Shown: positions 17,630 to 29,547 of the stretch, one piece after another
Layout: every line of letters starts with the position of its first letter
Numbering within the stretch: the stretch's first letter is position 1
Assembly (NCBI GenBank): GCA_947442105.1
Contig: CANEVH010000022.1
Location: 1 to 59,176, forward strand
Source: Comamonadaceae bacterium
GTDB taxonomy: Bacteria; Pseudomonadota; Gammaproteobacteria; Burkholderiales; Burkholderiaceae_C
Direction: 5' to 3'
DNA: 59,176 nucleotides
Position numbers and translations under genes: made by a program
Notes under the pieces: model-generated
What the model saw: only the letters and a program-made list of their open reading frames with translations
Told to the model about the DNA's origin: nothing
Databases searched by the model: none

Positions 17630-18400
17630 ATGAGCCTGACGACCCAATGCCCGCGTTGCCATACGACCTTCCTGGTCACGCCTGAGCAGCTGCGCGAAGC
17701 CCAGGGCTGGGTGCGCTGCGGCATCTGCCAAGAGGTGTTTGGCGCCTCGGCCCATGCGGCGCAGCAGCATGCAATGCCGGCCGACCCACCGCTTGCGCTG
17801 CGGCAGGAAGGAGCCGCGCCGCATGCCGCAGACTTGCCGGACCCCAGAGCGGACGCAAGCATTCAAGACAGCATTCAACGTGGCATTCAAGGCAGCGTCC
17901 AAGACGTTCAGACGGTGTTCCCAACCCCAAAGCGCCGCACGGCCTGGATACGCAGCTTGCTAAGCGCGTCGCTGGTGGTTTTATTGCTGGTGCAGCTTGG
18001 CCTGCATCAGCGCAACCATCTCGCAGCCGAGTTTCCGCGCGCTGCGGCATGGGTGCAATCTGCGTGTGGTGATTCAGACGCTTGCAGCTTGCGCGATATC
18101 GAACCTATTGCCATCGCAGAATCCAGCTTCGAAGCCATAGACACCAACCATTTCAAACTCAGTGCGGCAATCACCAACCGTTCCGTCCTGCGCTTAGAAG
18201 CACCATCGCTTGCGCTGGCCCTGACGGATTCAGCAGATCGCGTGCTTGCCCGAAAGTCGTTTGCACCTGCACAATGGGGCGCACAGGCAAGTGCCTTGAA
18301 CGGCCAAGCCACTTGGCCCGTGGCACTTTGGATAGAGTTTGAGCTGCCTGCTGACTCCGCGCCCGTGGTGGGCTATCGTCTTACGGCTTTTTACCCCTGA
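17630..18400 (+). CDS. Zinc-ribbon and DUF3426 membrane protein
   Basis: This 256-residue protein begins with an MJ0042-type zinc ribbon (CPRCHTTF...VRCGICQEVFGA, residues 8-38), followed by a variable linker. One membrane segment follows (about 110-128, LLSASLVVLLLVQLGL), then a periplasmic DUF3426 domain (residues 150-256). The family is fixed downstream of prmA in beta-proteobacteria, but its function is unknown. The linker has a local QDSIQRGIQGSVQDV repeat. Confidence 0.85.
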   Translation: MSLTTQCPRCHTTFLVTPEQLREAQGWVRCGICQEVFGASAHAAQQHAMPADPPLALRQEGAAPHAADLPDPRADASIQDSIQRGIQGSVQDVQTVFPTPKRRTAWIRSLLSASLVVLLLVQLGLHQRNHLAAEFPRAAAWVQSACGDSDACSLRDIEPIAIAESSFEAIDTNHFKLSAAITNRSVLRLEAPSLALALTDSADRVLARKSFAPAQWGAQASALNGQATWPVALWIEFELPADSAPVVGYRLTAFYP

Positions 18401-18496
18401 ATATGGCTGGCTAACCTAGAGGAACTTTCATGGTTGGAGGTGTTGCGCACCCTCATGAAAATTAACGCGAAAGTTAACGTGAAAGTAGGGCCGTGA

Positions 18497-18531
18497 AAAA
18501 GCCCGGCACCTACAACAGATACCGGGCTTTT
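18497..18531. terminator. Bidirectional Rho-independent terminator
   Basis: AAAAGCCCGG (18497-18506) pairs with CCGGGCTTTT (18522-18531) around a 15-base loop. The arms supply a T run on both strands, so it can end the accBC-prmA-DUF3426 transcript and the convergent histone-like gene. Just upstream, TTAACGCGAAAG and TTAACGTGAAAG (18462-18485) form a 12-bp direct repeat. TTTCATG/CATGAAA (18426-18460) form another hairpin. Confidence 0.75.
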
Positions 18532-18553
18532 GAGCGCCACTGGGCGCCGGCGC

Positions 18554-19072
18554 TTAGGGTTTCGTAGCGCTTGGAAAGGGCCACGCCGCTTTGGGGTTGA
18601 GCGTGGTCTGCGCAGGCGCAGCCTTTTTGGCCGCTGCTTTTTTCGCAGGAGCCGCAGCTTTCGCTGGAGCGGCCTTCTTGGTAGCTGCTTTTTTCGCAGG
18701 AGCCGCTTTGGCAGCCGCTTTTTTGGCAGGAGCGGCTTTTTTCGCTGCTACTTTTTTGGCAGGCGCTGCCTTCTTCGCGGGTGCTGCGACGGTTGCAGGG
18801 GCTTTTTTGGCCGGAGCCGCTTTTTTCGCTGCGACCTTTTTGGTCGGCGCTGGCGCAGCCGCTTTGGCGGGCGCTGCTTTTGCAGGCGCTGCTTTTGCCG
18901 GAGCTGCTTTTGCCGGAGCTGCTTTTTTAGCTACCACTTTTTTTGCGGGTGCAGCGGCTGCCTTTTTAGCGGCAGCCTTTTTGGCTGGTGCAGCAGCGGG
19001 AGCCGCCTTTTTTGCAGCCACTTTGGTTGCGGGAGCGGCCTTTTTTGCGGCCGGTTTTTTTGCAGTTGCCAT
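18554..19072 (-). CDS. Histone H1-like Lys/Ala/Pro-rich DNA-binding protein
   Basis: This 172-residue basic, low-complexity protein is built almost entirely of AAKKAAPAKK-type units, including four consecutive APAKA units. The tail (TTLNPKAAWPFPSATKP) is non-repetitive. Such proteins resemble the C-terminal tail of eukaryotic H1 and the HctB/AlgP type, and compact or regulate DNA in the nucleoid. The repetitive gene is prone to length changes by slippage. The opposite strand is also open for 174 codons, purely as a by-product of the codon repeats. Confidence 0.85.
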   Translation of the reverse strand: MATAKKPAAKKAAPATKVAAKKAAPAAAPAKKAAAKKAAAAPAKKVVAKKAAPAKAAPAKAAPAKAAPAKAAAPAPTKKVAAKKAAPAKKAPATVAAPAKKAAPAKKVAAKKAAPAKKAAAKAAPAKKAATKKAAPAKAAAPAKKAAAKKAAPAQTTLNPKAAWPFPSATKP

Positions 19073-19237
19073 AACTTTCTCCTTGATCAGTTTGCAAAGA
19101 GCACTTTTTGCCTAGTGAATAGCAAAAAGAGATTCATGTGGTTGGGCAGGTTCCCAGCGACATGAACGCGGGACCGAGACCCTGGCGCGCACAGCGGCGC
19201 CAGGGTCTCGGAATGTTCGACATCCTGGTTCAAGGCC

Positions 19238-20410
19238 TTAGTCCCAAGACAAGGCTCCACCAGACTGGTATTCGATAACGCGGGTTTCGAAGAAATTGCG
19301 CTCTTTCTTCAAGTCAATCATTTCGCTCATCCAAGGGAAGGGATTTTCCTCATGGGGGAACAGCAGCTCCAGGCCAATTTGGGTTGCCCGGCGGTTGGCG
19401 ATATAACGAAGGTAGCCCTTGAACATGGACGCGTTCATGCCCAGCACGCCACGTGGCATGGTGTCTTCGGCATAGCGGTATTCAAGCTCCACGGCTTCTT
19501 CGAACAAGGCCTTGATTTCGGCCTTGAACTCCGGGGTCCACAGATGGGGGTTTTCTGCCTTAAGCTGGTTGATCAGGTCAATGCCAAAGTTGCAGTGCAT
19601 GGACTCGTCGCGCAGGATGTACTGGTACTGCTCGGCCGCACCCGTCATCTTGTTTTGCCGACCCAGCGCCAAGATTTGCGTAAAGCCAACGTAAAAGAAC
19701 AGACCTTCCATCAAGCAGGCAAAAACGATGAGCGACTTCAGCAGCGTCTGGTCCGTCTCGGGCGTGCCGGTGTGAAAGTGCGGGTCCATGATCGCTTCGA
19801 TAAAAGGGATCAGAAACTCGTCTTTGTCGCGGATGGATTTGACTTCGTTGTAGGCGCTGAAAATCTCGCCTTCGTCCAGCCCAAGCGACTCCACAATGTA
19901 TTGGTAGGCGTGGGTGTGAATCGCTTCTTCAAAGGCCTGGCGCAGCAAGAACTGGCGGCATTCGGGCGCGGTGATGTGGCGGTACGTGCCCAGGACGATG
20001 TTGTTGGCCGCGAGTGAATCCGCGGTAACGAAAAAGCCCAGGTTGCGCTTGATGATGCGGCGCTCGTCATCGGTCAAGCCGTTGGGGTCTTTCCATAGCG
20101 CGATGTCACGCGTCATGTTGACCTCTTGGGGCATCCAGTGGTTGGCGCAGGTCGCCAGGTATTTTTCCCAGGCCCATTTGTACTTGAATGGCACCAACTG
20201 GTTGACGTCCGTCTGGCCGTTGATGATGCGCTTGTCCGAGGCTTTGACGCGGCGCGCAACAACAGGAGGCGCAAGGTCTTCTGGCGTCGCATGCGGCACA
20301 GGCAATGCACCGCCGAATATCGGCGAAGCCAGCGTCGGCATGGGCGGCTGTGGAGGCAAGGCAAAGTTGTTTTGCGATGCGGGTTTGATGTCTTCTTCCC
20401 AAGTCAGCAT
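19238..20410 (-). CDS. nrdB: Class Ia ribonucleotide reductase, beta subunit
   Basis: NrdB holds the di-iron centre and tyrosyl radical that drive deoxyribonucleotide formation. In the 390-residue product [14 protein letters not shown] gives the E-x-x-H iron ligands, with the radical tyrosine four residues after the histidine. [12 protein letters not shown] gives the later ligands, and the C-terminal ALSWD tail can dock to NrdA. ATG 20410 is preferred over the 20-residue upstream extension. It lies 115 bases downstream of nrdA and shares its NrdR-controlled promoter. Confidence 0.96.
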   Translation of the reverse strand: MLTWEEDIKPASQNNFALPPQPPMPTLASPIFGGALPVPHATPEDLAPPVVARRVKASDKRIINGQTDVNQLVPFKYKWAWEKYLATCANHWMPQEVNMTRDIALWKDPNGLTDDERRIIKRNLGFFVTADSLAANNIVLGTYRHITAPECRQFLLRQAFEEAIHTHAYQYIVESLGLDEGEIFSAYNEVKSIRDKDEFLIPFIEAIMDPHFHTGTPETDQTLLKSLIVFACLMEGLFFYVGFTQILALGRQNKMTGAAEQYQYILRDESMHCNFGIDLINQLKAENPHLWTPEFKAEIKALFEEAVELEYRYAEDTMPRGVLGMNASMFKGYLRYIANRRATQIGLELLFPHEENPFPWMSEMIDLKKERNFFETRVIEYQSGGALSWD

Positions 20411-20525
20411 AGAGTTTTCCAATGGATGGATTATGCGAGCAGCAACGCCAATTGCATAGCGTTGGCGCACTATTCGGTGGATTTAAATCGTGCAGCATTC
20501 GTCACCGAATACCGCAGTGGCAAGC

Positions 20526-23456
<2,931 letters not shown>

Positions 23457-23546
23457 GGCTTCCTTTGACTATCGGTATTTTTGTGAAAATTGGGGGTTTT
23501 GTGCTGTCTTAGAGCCGGATTCAAAATCCGGTCAAAAACTCCGAAA

Positions 23547-23594
23547 CCACTATATCTGGTGTTCAGAAGGTGCACAAGCTACTACCGGTAGTGT
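23547..23594 (-). promoter_or_regulatory. nrdAB promoter with paired NrdR boxes
   Basis: On the minus strand TTGTGC (23577-23572) and TATAGT (23554-23549) are 17 bases apart, a good sigma-70 promoter. Box 1 (23547-23562, reading ACACCAGATATAGTGG on the minus strand) covers the -10. Box 2 (23579-23594, core ACTACCGGTAGT) abuts the -35. Their centres are 32 bp apart, the three-turn spacing known for NrdR. A CCGGAT/ATCCGG hairpin (23515-23531) lies in the leader. A 10-bp inverted repeat (23563-23572 with 23610-23619) brackets box 2. Confidence 0.75.
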
Positions 23595-23848
23595 AGCCGC
23601 ACAGCATTTCACCTTCTGAGATGGGGCCTGCTTCAGAGAGGCAGAAACGCCGACTAGAGTGCATTAAAGAAAATTGATTTAGCGCATCAAAAAAAATATT
23701 TTCAGGCTTTTTGCCGGATTGAGCGGAGGAAGCGCCCGGCATCCTGGACGGGCGAGCCTTGCTTTTTCCGCTGGCATGTCGCCAATATGGAGGGCCAAGG
23801 CACCGTCGTGCATGGCCTGAGTCTGGCGTCTGCGCCCCACCCGACGGC

Positions 23849-24430
23849 TCAGCCCACGGGCAGGGTGAGGCCCAAAGAGTTTGCCAGCGGCCCCAATGCC
23901 CCCCAGCGGAAGCCCGCGCCTGGGTCGCTTTTGCGACCGGGCGCGATGTGTTCGTGGCCGGCCAGGTAGCGCAGCGGGTACTGGCCTGCCACCGCAGCGA
24001 TCAAATCCGACAGGGCTTGGTACTGCTGCGGCTCAAACACCTCGCCTTCAAGCCCTTCCAATTCCACGCCAATGGAGTCGTCGTTGCAGTTATCCCTACC
24101 CCGGTAGTGGGACGCACCGGCGTGCCACGCACGGTCGTCGCAGCTGACAAACTGCCACAAGCTGCCGTCACGGCGGACATAGAAATGGGCGGAGACTTGC
24201 AGCCCGCGAATTGTCTGGAAATACGGGTGGGCATTCCAGTCGAGCTGGTTGGTGAAAAGTTGCGCCACTTCGGGGCCGCCGTAGGCGCCAGGCGGCAGGC
24301 TGATGGAGTGCACCACCAGCAGGTCGATGCAGGCCTGCGCCGGGCGCGGGCCAAAGTTGGGAGAGGCTTGGGCGCGCGCCAGTTGGTACCAACCGCTACG
24401 CCACAGCGCTTGGGGGAAATCAGCGCCCAT
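23849..24430 (-). CDS. ampD: 1,6-anhydro-N-acetylmuramyl-L-alanine amidase AmpD
   Basis: AmpD is a zinc amidase of the cytoplasm that cuts the peptide from anhydro-muropeptides in wall recycling; its loss can derepress AmpC beta-lactamase. The 193-residue product shows LLVVHSISLPPG (first zinc histidine), VSAHFYVRRDG, SIGVELEGLEG and AGHEHIAPGRKSDPGAGF, with the second histidine and the aspartate ligand. ATG 24430 gives the family N-terminus; upstream codons are not family-like. With mpl in the same window, two murein recycling steps are covered. Confidence 0.95.
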   Translation of the reverse strand: MGADFPQALWRSGWYQLARAQASPNFGPRPAQACIDLLVVHSISLPPGAYGGPEVAQLFTNQLDWNAHPYFQTIRGLQVSAHFYVRRDGSLWQFVSCDDRAWHAGASHYRGRDNCNDDSIGVELEGLEGEVFEPQQYQALSDLIAAVAGQYPLRYLAGHEHIAPGRKSDPGAGFRWGALGPLANSLGLTLPVG

Positions 24431-24452
24431 GCAACGCTTCTTGCCTAAGCGC

Positions 24453-24680
24453 CTAGGCCTCGTGGCGCTGGCGATGGGCGGCACTGCAGTAGCTGCCCAA
24501 ATCCCCTTGCACCGCCTCGGACGCGGCAATGTGCATGCCGCATTGGGCGCATGGCACCATCTCAAGGGGTTGCGCAGCGCTGCCGCGCGGTGGGGGCTGC
24601 TGGCGCGCTTTTCTGTCACGGTAGGTGCGCCATTGCCAGACGATGAGCAAGGCCACCAAAAGCAGCAACAGGTATTTCAA
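24453..24680 (-). CDS. PP0621-type small membrane protein
   Basis: This 75-residue protein has one N-terminal membrane helix (KYLLLLLVALLIVWQW), a basic linker and a cysteine motif in the C-terminal half (VPCAQCGMHIAASEAV...YCSAAHRQ), which probably binds zinc. It resembles the PP0621 family of short proteins often next to cytochrome c assembly genes. Its start overlaps the stop of the CcsA-type gene by four bases, so the two are coupled. Confidence 0.75.
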   Translation of the reverse strand: MKYLLLLLVALLIVWQWRTYRDRKARQQPPPRGSAAQPLEMVPCAQCGMHIAASEAVQGDLGSYCSAAHRQRHEA

Positions 24681-25480
24681 GCCGCGCGCCCCAAAACCAC
24701 TTCCAGCACAAAACGCGAACCCACATAGGCCAAAAACAACAATGCCGACCCGGCATAGAGCACCGCCACCGCCCGCTTGCCGCGCCAGCCAAAGTAGGAG
24801 CGCCCCACCAACAAGACCGCAAAAGTGAGCCAGGAGAGGATTGAAAAAACCGTTTTATGGTCCCAGTGCCAGGCTTTTTCATGCCCGTACACCACATCGC
24901 CAAAACCGTAGCCCACCAGCAGGGTGGCGGTGAGCAGCACGAAGCCGGCCGCGACAAAGCGGTAGGTCAATCGTTCCAAGGTGAGCAGCGGAAGACCGCT
25001 TTGGGTGTCTACGCCTTGGCGCATGCGGGCTTCGGCCCGCGTCATGAACCAGGCATGCACCACCGCCACGCCAAACAAGCCGTAGCAAGAAACTCCCATG
25101 GCCAGATGCACGGGCAGCCAGACGGAGGCCGTGCTGGGCAGGACGGTGCCCGGAAAAACCAGGGCCACCAGCACCGACAGCGCGCCCACCGCACTCAGCG
25201 CCCAGCGCGCAGGCAACTGGGGGTACAGCTGGCGCTCTACCGCATAACTGGTAGCAATCAACCAAGCGGTAACCGAGAGCGCAGGGGCAAAACCAAAACG
25301 CGCAGGGGCATCCAAGAAACTCAAAGCCAGCAGGCCGCCATGGGCCAGCCAGGCCAGCACCACCCAGAAACGGGCCACCCAGGTGCTTTGGCGGTCGGCC
25401 ACCACTGCTGGCCACACATAGGCAAACGCGGCCACGGCAGTCAGACCTATGCTGGTGGGGGACGCGCTGTCTAAAATCAT
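24677..25480 (-). CDS. CcsA/YpjD-type cytochrome c assembly membrane protein
   Basis: This 267-residue protein has about eight hydrophobic helices and the cytochrome c assembly (CcsA/HemX/YpjD) signature: WLPVHLAMGVSCYGLFGVA, LTYRFVAAGFVLLT and the heme-handling motif WHWDHKTVFSILSW. The family, divergent from ffh in proteobacteria, is annotated as an inner-membrane cytochrome c assembly or related heme protein. Its exact role outside the CcsBA system is unknown. Confidence 0.88.
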   Translation of the reverse strand: MILDSASPTSIGLTAVAAFAYVWPAVVADRQSTWVARFWVVLAWLAHGGLLALSFLDAPARFGFAPALSVTAWLIATSYAVERQLYPQLPARWALSAVGALSVLVALVFPGTVLPSTASVWLPVHLAMGVSCYGLFGVAVVHAWFMTRAEARMRQGVDTQSGLPLLTLERLTYRFVAAGFVLLTATLLVGYGFGDVVYGHEKAWHWDHKTVFSILSWLTFAVLLVGRSYFGWRGKRAVAVLYAGSALLFLAYVGSRFVLEVVLGRAA

Positions 25481-25577
25481 CGCAACAGTTTAGCCTTTCA
25501 CGCGCCGCAGTTTGCCAAGCACATGCCTGCCGCGCCCGTACCGCCTGCCCCGCCTTTTTCACCCACACTGGATTCCT

Positions 25578-26942
25578 ATGGCCTCCGCCCTGACCGACAA
25601 ACTCTCCCGACTGGTGAAAACCCTGCGCGGCCAATCGCGCATTACCGAGGACAACGTGGCCGAGATGCTGCGCGAGGTGCGCATGGCGCTCTTGGAGGCG
25701 GACGTGGCGCTGCCCGTGGTGCGCGACTTTATTGCCAGGGTCAAGGAAAAAGCGCTGGGCCAAGAAGTGCTGGGCTCTTTGCAGCCGGGCCAGGTGCTGG
25801 TGAGCATCGTGAACCAAGAACTCGCCGCCACCATGGGTGAAGGGGTGAGTGACATCAATCTTGCCGTTCAGCCCCCGGCGGTGATATTGATGGCTGGCTT
25901 GCAAGGCGCGGGCAAAACCACCACCACCGCCAAACTGGCCAAGCACCTTATAGAGAAGCGCAAGAAGAAGGTGCTTACCGTCTCTGGCGACGTTTACCGC
26001 CCGGCGGCCATTGAGCAGCTCAAAACCGTGACGGCGCAGGCCGGGGCCGAATGGTTTCCCAGCGCACCCGACCAAAAGCCGGTGGACATTGGCTTGGCCG
26101 CCCTGGATTACGCCAAAAAGCACTTTTTTGACGTGCTGCTGGTCGACACCGCCGGTCGCTTGGCGATTGACGAGGCGCTCATGGCCGAGATCAAGGCCCT
26201 GCACGCGGCGCTCAAGCCGGTGGAAACGCTGTTTGTGGTGGACGCGATGCAGGGCCAGGACGCGATCAACACAGCGCGCGCGTTTAAAGAGGCGCTGCCG
26301 CTGACCGGCATCATCCTCACCAAGACCGATGGCGACTCACGCGGCGGCGCGGCGCTGTCGGTGCGCCAGGTCACTGGCGCGCCCATCAAGTTTGCGGGCA
26401 CCAGCGAAAAAATCGACGGCCTGGAAGTGTTCGACGCCCAGCGCCACGCCGGGCGCATTTTGGGCATGGGCGACATCGTGGCGCTGGTGGAGCAGGTCAC
26501 CGCCGGGGTGAACGTGGAGGCGGCGCAAAAACTCGCCGCCAAAGTCAAAAGCGGCGCAGCCTTTGACCTGAACGACTTTTTAAGCCAAATCCAACAAATG
26601 AAGCAAATGGGCGGCTTGTCCAGCCTGATGGACAAGCTGCCCGCTGCGATGGCCGCCAAGGCCGGTCAAGTGGACCTGAACAAGGCCGAAAAAGACATCA
26701 AGCGCAAGGAAGGCATCATCCACAGCATGACGCCGCTGGAGCGGCGCAAGCCCGACCTCATCAAAGCCACCCGTAAGCGCCGCATTGCCGCAGGCGCCGG
26801 CGTGCAGGTGCAGGAAGTGAACCGCATGCTCAAGGAATTTGAGCAAATGCAAGACATGATGAAGAAGATGAGCGGCGGCGGGATGATGAAAATGATGAAA
26901 CGCATGGGCGGCATGAAGGGCATGCCCAAGATGCCGTTTTAG
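25578..26942 (+). CDS. ffh: Signal recognition particle protein Ffh
   Basis: Ffh binds 4.5S RNA and signal sequences and delivers ribosomes to FtsY at the inner membrane. The 454-residue product has the N domain, the GTPase G domain (GLQGAGKTTTTAKLA, DVYRPAAIEQL, LLVDTAGRLA, TKTDGDSRGG) and the methionine-rich M domain (MMKKMSGGGMMKMMKRMGGMKG). I chose ATG 25578 because MASALTDKLSRLVKTLRGQ is the family start. Confidence 0.97.
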   Translation: MASALTDKLSRLVKTLRGQSRITEDNVAEMLREVRMALLEADVALPVVRDFIARVKEKALGQEVLGSLQPGQVLVSIVNQELAATMGEGVSDINLAVQPPAVILMAGLQGAGKTTTTAKLAKHLIEKRKKKVLTVSGDVYRPAAIEQLKTVTAQAGAEWFPSAPDQKPVDIGLAALDYAKKHFFDVLLVDTAGRLAIDEALMAEIKALHAALKPVETLFVVDAMQGQDAINTARAFKEALPLTGIILTKTDGDSRGGAALSVRQVTGAPIKFAGTSEKIDGLEVFDAQRHAGRILGMGDIVALVEQVTAGVNVEAAQKLAAKVKSGAAFDLNDFLSQIQQMKQMGGLSSLMDKLPAAMAAKAGQVDLNKAEKDIKRKEGIIHSMTPLERRKPDLIKATRKRRIAAGAGVQVQEVNRMLKEFEQMQDMMKKMSGGGMMKMMKRMGGMKGMPKMPF

Positions 26943-27003
26943 GCACTTTGCCAGTTCCCCGTCGCAGGGCTGCGGCTAGCGGGGCCAGCCGGGGCGAGCG
27001 GAT

Positions 27004-27264
27004 TTACGCCGCCGGACTGCGGTAAAAAACCTCGACCCGGCCCTTGATTTTGATCAGCAGCGGGCGGCCATGGCGGTCTTTGGTCTTGCCGGCCGGCACT
27101 TTGACCCAGCCTTCGCTGATGCAGTATTCCTCCACGTCAAAGCGCTCCTTGTCGTTCAGGCGGATGCCAATGTCGTGTTCGAACACGGCGGCCACATGGT
27201 GGGGGCTGCGCGGGTCCACGCTCAGGTGGTCTGGCAAGGCGGGGGCGGAAAGTGCGTCGGTCAT
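27004..27264 (-). CDS. DUF3297 family protein
   Basis: This 86-residue protein contains LSVDPRSPHHVAAVFEHDIGIRLN and VEEYCISEGWVKVPAGKTKDRHGRPLLIKIKG, the whole DUF3297 pattern. The family is widespread in proteobacteria and has no established function. It is convergent with ffh and probably single-gene. Confidence 0.85.
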   Translation of the reverse strand: MTDALSAPALPDHLSVDPRSPHHVAAVFEHDIGIRLNDKERFDVEEYCISEGWVKVPAGKTKDRHGRPLLIKIKGRVEVFYRSPAA

Positions 27265-27330
27265 GGGGCAGTGCGTGGTGTGAGAAGGCAGGGATTGTGA
27301 ACGATGTTGCGCGCCGCGCGCCTGTGGCGT

Positions 27331-27576
27331 TTACTTCCAGCGCGAAAACAGCCAGGCGCTCAAGGCCGCGCCCAACAGCCACAAGAGCACCGTGTTTTCC
27401 ACCGCATAAGGGTAGACCATGAGCGCCACGCCGCCCCAGGTCAAGGACGGACGCCCCAACATGCGCCCGCGCCGCCAGGCAGCGTAGCCCAGCAGGCCAA
27501 ACAGCACCGCGCCCCAGATGTAGGCCGGGCTGGGCAGCGTGAGGCCCATGGCCTGCAATTGCGCCAAGGTGTCCAT
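27331..27576 (-). CDS. Small conserved two-helix membrane protein
   Basis: This 81-residue protein has two predicted membrane segments (about 19-35 YIWGAVLFGLLGYAAW and 50-75) and a C-terminal RWK. A GRPSLTWGGVALMVYPYAV stretch links them. I recognise it as a conserved hypothetical of beta- and gamma-proteobacteria without known function. It follows the lipocalin gene with a 5-base gap and is probably cotranscribed with it. ATG 27576 gives a compact protein; the longer upstream extension is Gly/Arg-rich and looks non-coding. Confidence 0.7.
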   Translation of the reverse strand: MDTLAQLQAMGLTLPSPAYIWGAVLFGLLGYAAWRRGRMLGRPSLTWGGVALMVYPYAVENTVLLWLLGAALSAWLFSRWK

Positions 27577-27581
27577 GGCGG

Positions 27582-28124
27582 CTAGTCGTCTTGGCGCGTG
27601 GTTTCGAGCTTTTGCACGTCCAGCCCTTTGCGGGTGAGGCGCTCCAGCAGCGCGGCGTAGGTGGCCGCTTCCATGCGCGGCGTGCGCGACAAGATCCACA
27701 AGTACGCGCGCCCCGGCTCGCTCACCGCCACCCACTGGTAGTTGTCGTCCAGCTCCACCACCCAGTAGTCGCCCCACACTGCCGGTATCAGCGACAACCA
27801 CGCCGGCGCAAAGCGCACTTGCAGCTTGGGCGATGTAGCGGATCCGATCTGGCGCGCTGCGCCAATGGCCTCGTCCACTTCGCCCGACTCACGCTTGCAA
27901 CGGTTGGTGACTTGCACCTTGCCGTCCGCCTGCAAAGCGTAGTCCGCCCGCGTGTTGCTGACGCATTTGCGCTGAAACCAGTTGGGGAATTTGGCAATTT
28001 CGTACCAGGTGCCCATGTAGCGCGGCACGTCCAGCGCGGGTACGGTGGCCAGCGGTTCGGCAGCCGGGGCTGCGCCAGCCGTCCAAGCCAGCGCCAGGGC
28101 GAAAAAGAGGTGTTTGATATGCAT
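27582..28124 (-). CDS. blc: Bacterial lipocalin Blc-like
   Basis: This is a 180-residue protein with a signal peptide (residues 1-22, cleavable after AAPAA). The lipocalin first-strand motif is VPRYMGTWYEIAKFPNWFQ, and GDYWVVELDDNYQWVAVSEPGRAYLWILSR forms the later strands. There is no lipobox cysteine at the cleavage site, so it is probably soluble in the periplasm rather than a lipoprotein like E. coli Blc. It may bind lysophospholipids or fatty acids. It lies 10 bases after miaB. Confidence 0.88.
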   Translation of the reverse strand: MHIKHLFFALALAWTAGAAPAAEPLATVPALDVPRYMGTWYEIAKFPNWFQRKCVSNTRADYALQADGKVQVTNRCKRESGEVDEAIGAARQIGSATSPKLQVRFAPAWLSLIPAVWGDYWVVELDDNYQWVAVSEPGRAYLWILSRTPRMEAATYAALLERLTRKGLDVQKLETTRQDD

Positions 28125-28134
28125 GGTCAGCGCC

Positions 28135-29475
28135 TCAGGCTTCGGAGGTGAGCACTTCGCCGCGCAGCGAATAAGTGCGGGTCTCGGTGATTTTCACGTC
28201 CACCAGTTGCCCGAGCAGCCGGGGCTGACCGGCAAAGTTGACCACCCGGTTGCATTCGGTGCGGCCCATCAGCTCGGTGGCATCGCGCTTAGACGCGCCC
28301 TCCACCAAAATGCGCTGCACCGTGCCCAAGCGGCTGTCGCTGATACGGGCGATGTTGGCGTTGATCACGCCTTGCAGGTGCTGCAAGCGGCGCAGCTTGA
28401 CTTCGTGCGGCGTGTCGTCTTGCAAATTGGCTGCGGGAGTGCCGGGGCGCGGGCTGAAGATGAAGCTAAAACTGTTGTCAAAGCCAATGTCGTCGATCAG
28501 CTTCATCATCTTGCCAAAGTCGTCTTCGGTCTCGCCGGGAAAGCCGACGATGAAGTCGCTGCTCATGGCCATGTCGGGGCGAATGGCGCGCAGCTTGCGC
28601 ACCGTGCTCTTGTATTCCATGGCGGTGTAGCCGCGTTTCATGGCCATCAGGATGCGGTCGCTTCCGTGCTGCACCGGCAAATGCAGGTGGCTGACCAGCT
28701 TGGGCAGCTTGTCGTAAGCGGCAATCAGGCTGGGCGTGAATTCATTGGGGTGGCTGGTGGTGTAGCGCAGGCGCTCAATGCCGGGGATGTCGCTCACATA
28801 TTCCAGCAGCGTGGCAAAGTCCGCCACCTCGCCGCCCGCGCCAGCGCCCACCATGGGCGCGCGGTAGGCGTTGACGTTTTGGCCCAAGAGCGTGATTTCT
28901 TTCACGCCCTGGTCAGCCAGACCGGCCACTTCCACCAGCACGTCTTCAAACGGGCGGCTCACTTCTTCGCCGCGCGTGTAGGGCACCACGCAGTAACTGC
29001 AGTATTTAGAGCAGCCTTCCATGATGCTCACGAAGGCGGAGGCGCCCTCCACCTTGGCCGGGGGCAGGTGGTCGAACTTTTCAATCTCTGGAAAGCTGAT
29101 GTCCACCTGCGCGCGGCCTTGCAGGCGGCGCTGGTTCAGCATCTCGGGCAGGCGGTGCAGGGTTTGCGGGCCGAACACCACGTCCACATAGGGCGCGCGG
29201 GCAATGATGGCCGCGCCTTCCTGGCTGGCCACGCAGCCGCCTACGCCAATTTGCACGCCTTTTTTGGCCAGGTGCTTAACGCGGCCCAGGTCAGAAAACA
29301 CCTTCTCTTGCGCCTTTTCGCGCACCGAGCAGGTGTTGAACAAAATCAGGTCCGCGTCTTCCACGACCTCGGTTTTCTCATAGCCCTGGGCGGCGTGCAG
29401 CACGTCGGCCATCTTGTCCGAGTCGTACTCGTTCATCTGGCAGCCAAAGGTTTTGATAAATACTTTTTTAGACAT
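28135..29475 (-). CDS. miaB: tRNA-2-methylthio-N6-dimethylallyladenosine synthase
   Basis: MiaB is a radical-SAM methylthiotransferase acting on A37 of tRNAs reading UNN codons. The 446-residue product shows the first cluster's cysteines C12 ([14 protein letters not shown]), C49 ([10 protein letters not shown]) and C81 (GGCVASQEG). The radical-SAM CxxxCxxC is in [17 protein letters not shown], and a TRAM domain is at the C-terminus ([17 protein letters not shown]). ATG 29475 matches the family start. Confidence 0.97.
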   Translation of the reverse strand: MSKKVFIKTFGCQMNEYDSDKMADVLHAAQGYEKTEVVEDADLILFNTCSVREKAQEKVFSDLGRVKHLAKKGVQIGVGGCVASQEGAAIIARAPYVDVVFGPQTLHRLPEMLNQRRLQGRAQVDISFPEIEKFDHLPPAKVEGASAFVSIMEGCSKYCSYCVVPYTRGEEVSRPFEDVLVEVAGLADQGVKEITLLGQNVNAYRAPMVGAGAGGEVADFATLLEYVSDIPGIERLRYTTSHPNEFTPSLIAAYDKLPKLVSHLHLPVQHGSDRILMAMKRGYTAMEYKSTVRKLRAIRPDMAMSSDFIVGFPGETEDDFGKMMKLIDDIGFDNSFSFIFSPRPGTPAANLQDDTPHEVKLRRLQHLQGVINANIARISDSRLGTVQRILVEGASKRDATELMGRTECNRVVNFAGQPRLLGQLVDVKITETRTYSLRGEVLTSEA

Positions 29476-29547
29476 GGGAAATTCTCAGAAATGGGGGGGC
29501 AGAGCCGAGGACTATGGCGCCCGCTTCAGGCACCGGGTCGGCACCAC

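Noticed and set aside
18591..19115. 174-codon Ala/Gly/Phe-rich frame opposite the histone-like gene
   Set aside because: By-product of the repeated Lys-Ala codons; the minus-strand product belongs to a known protein type.
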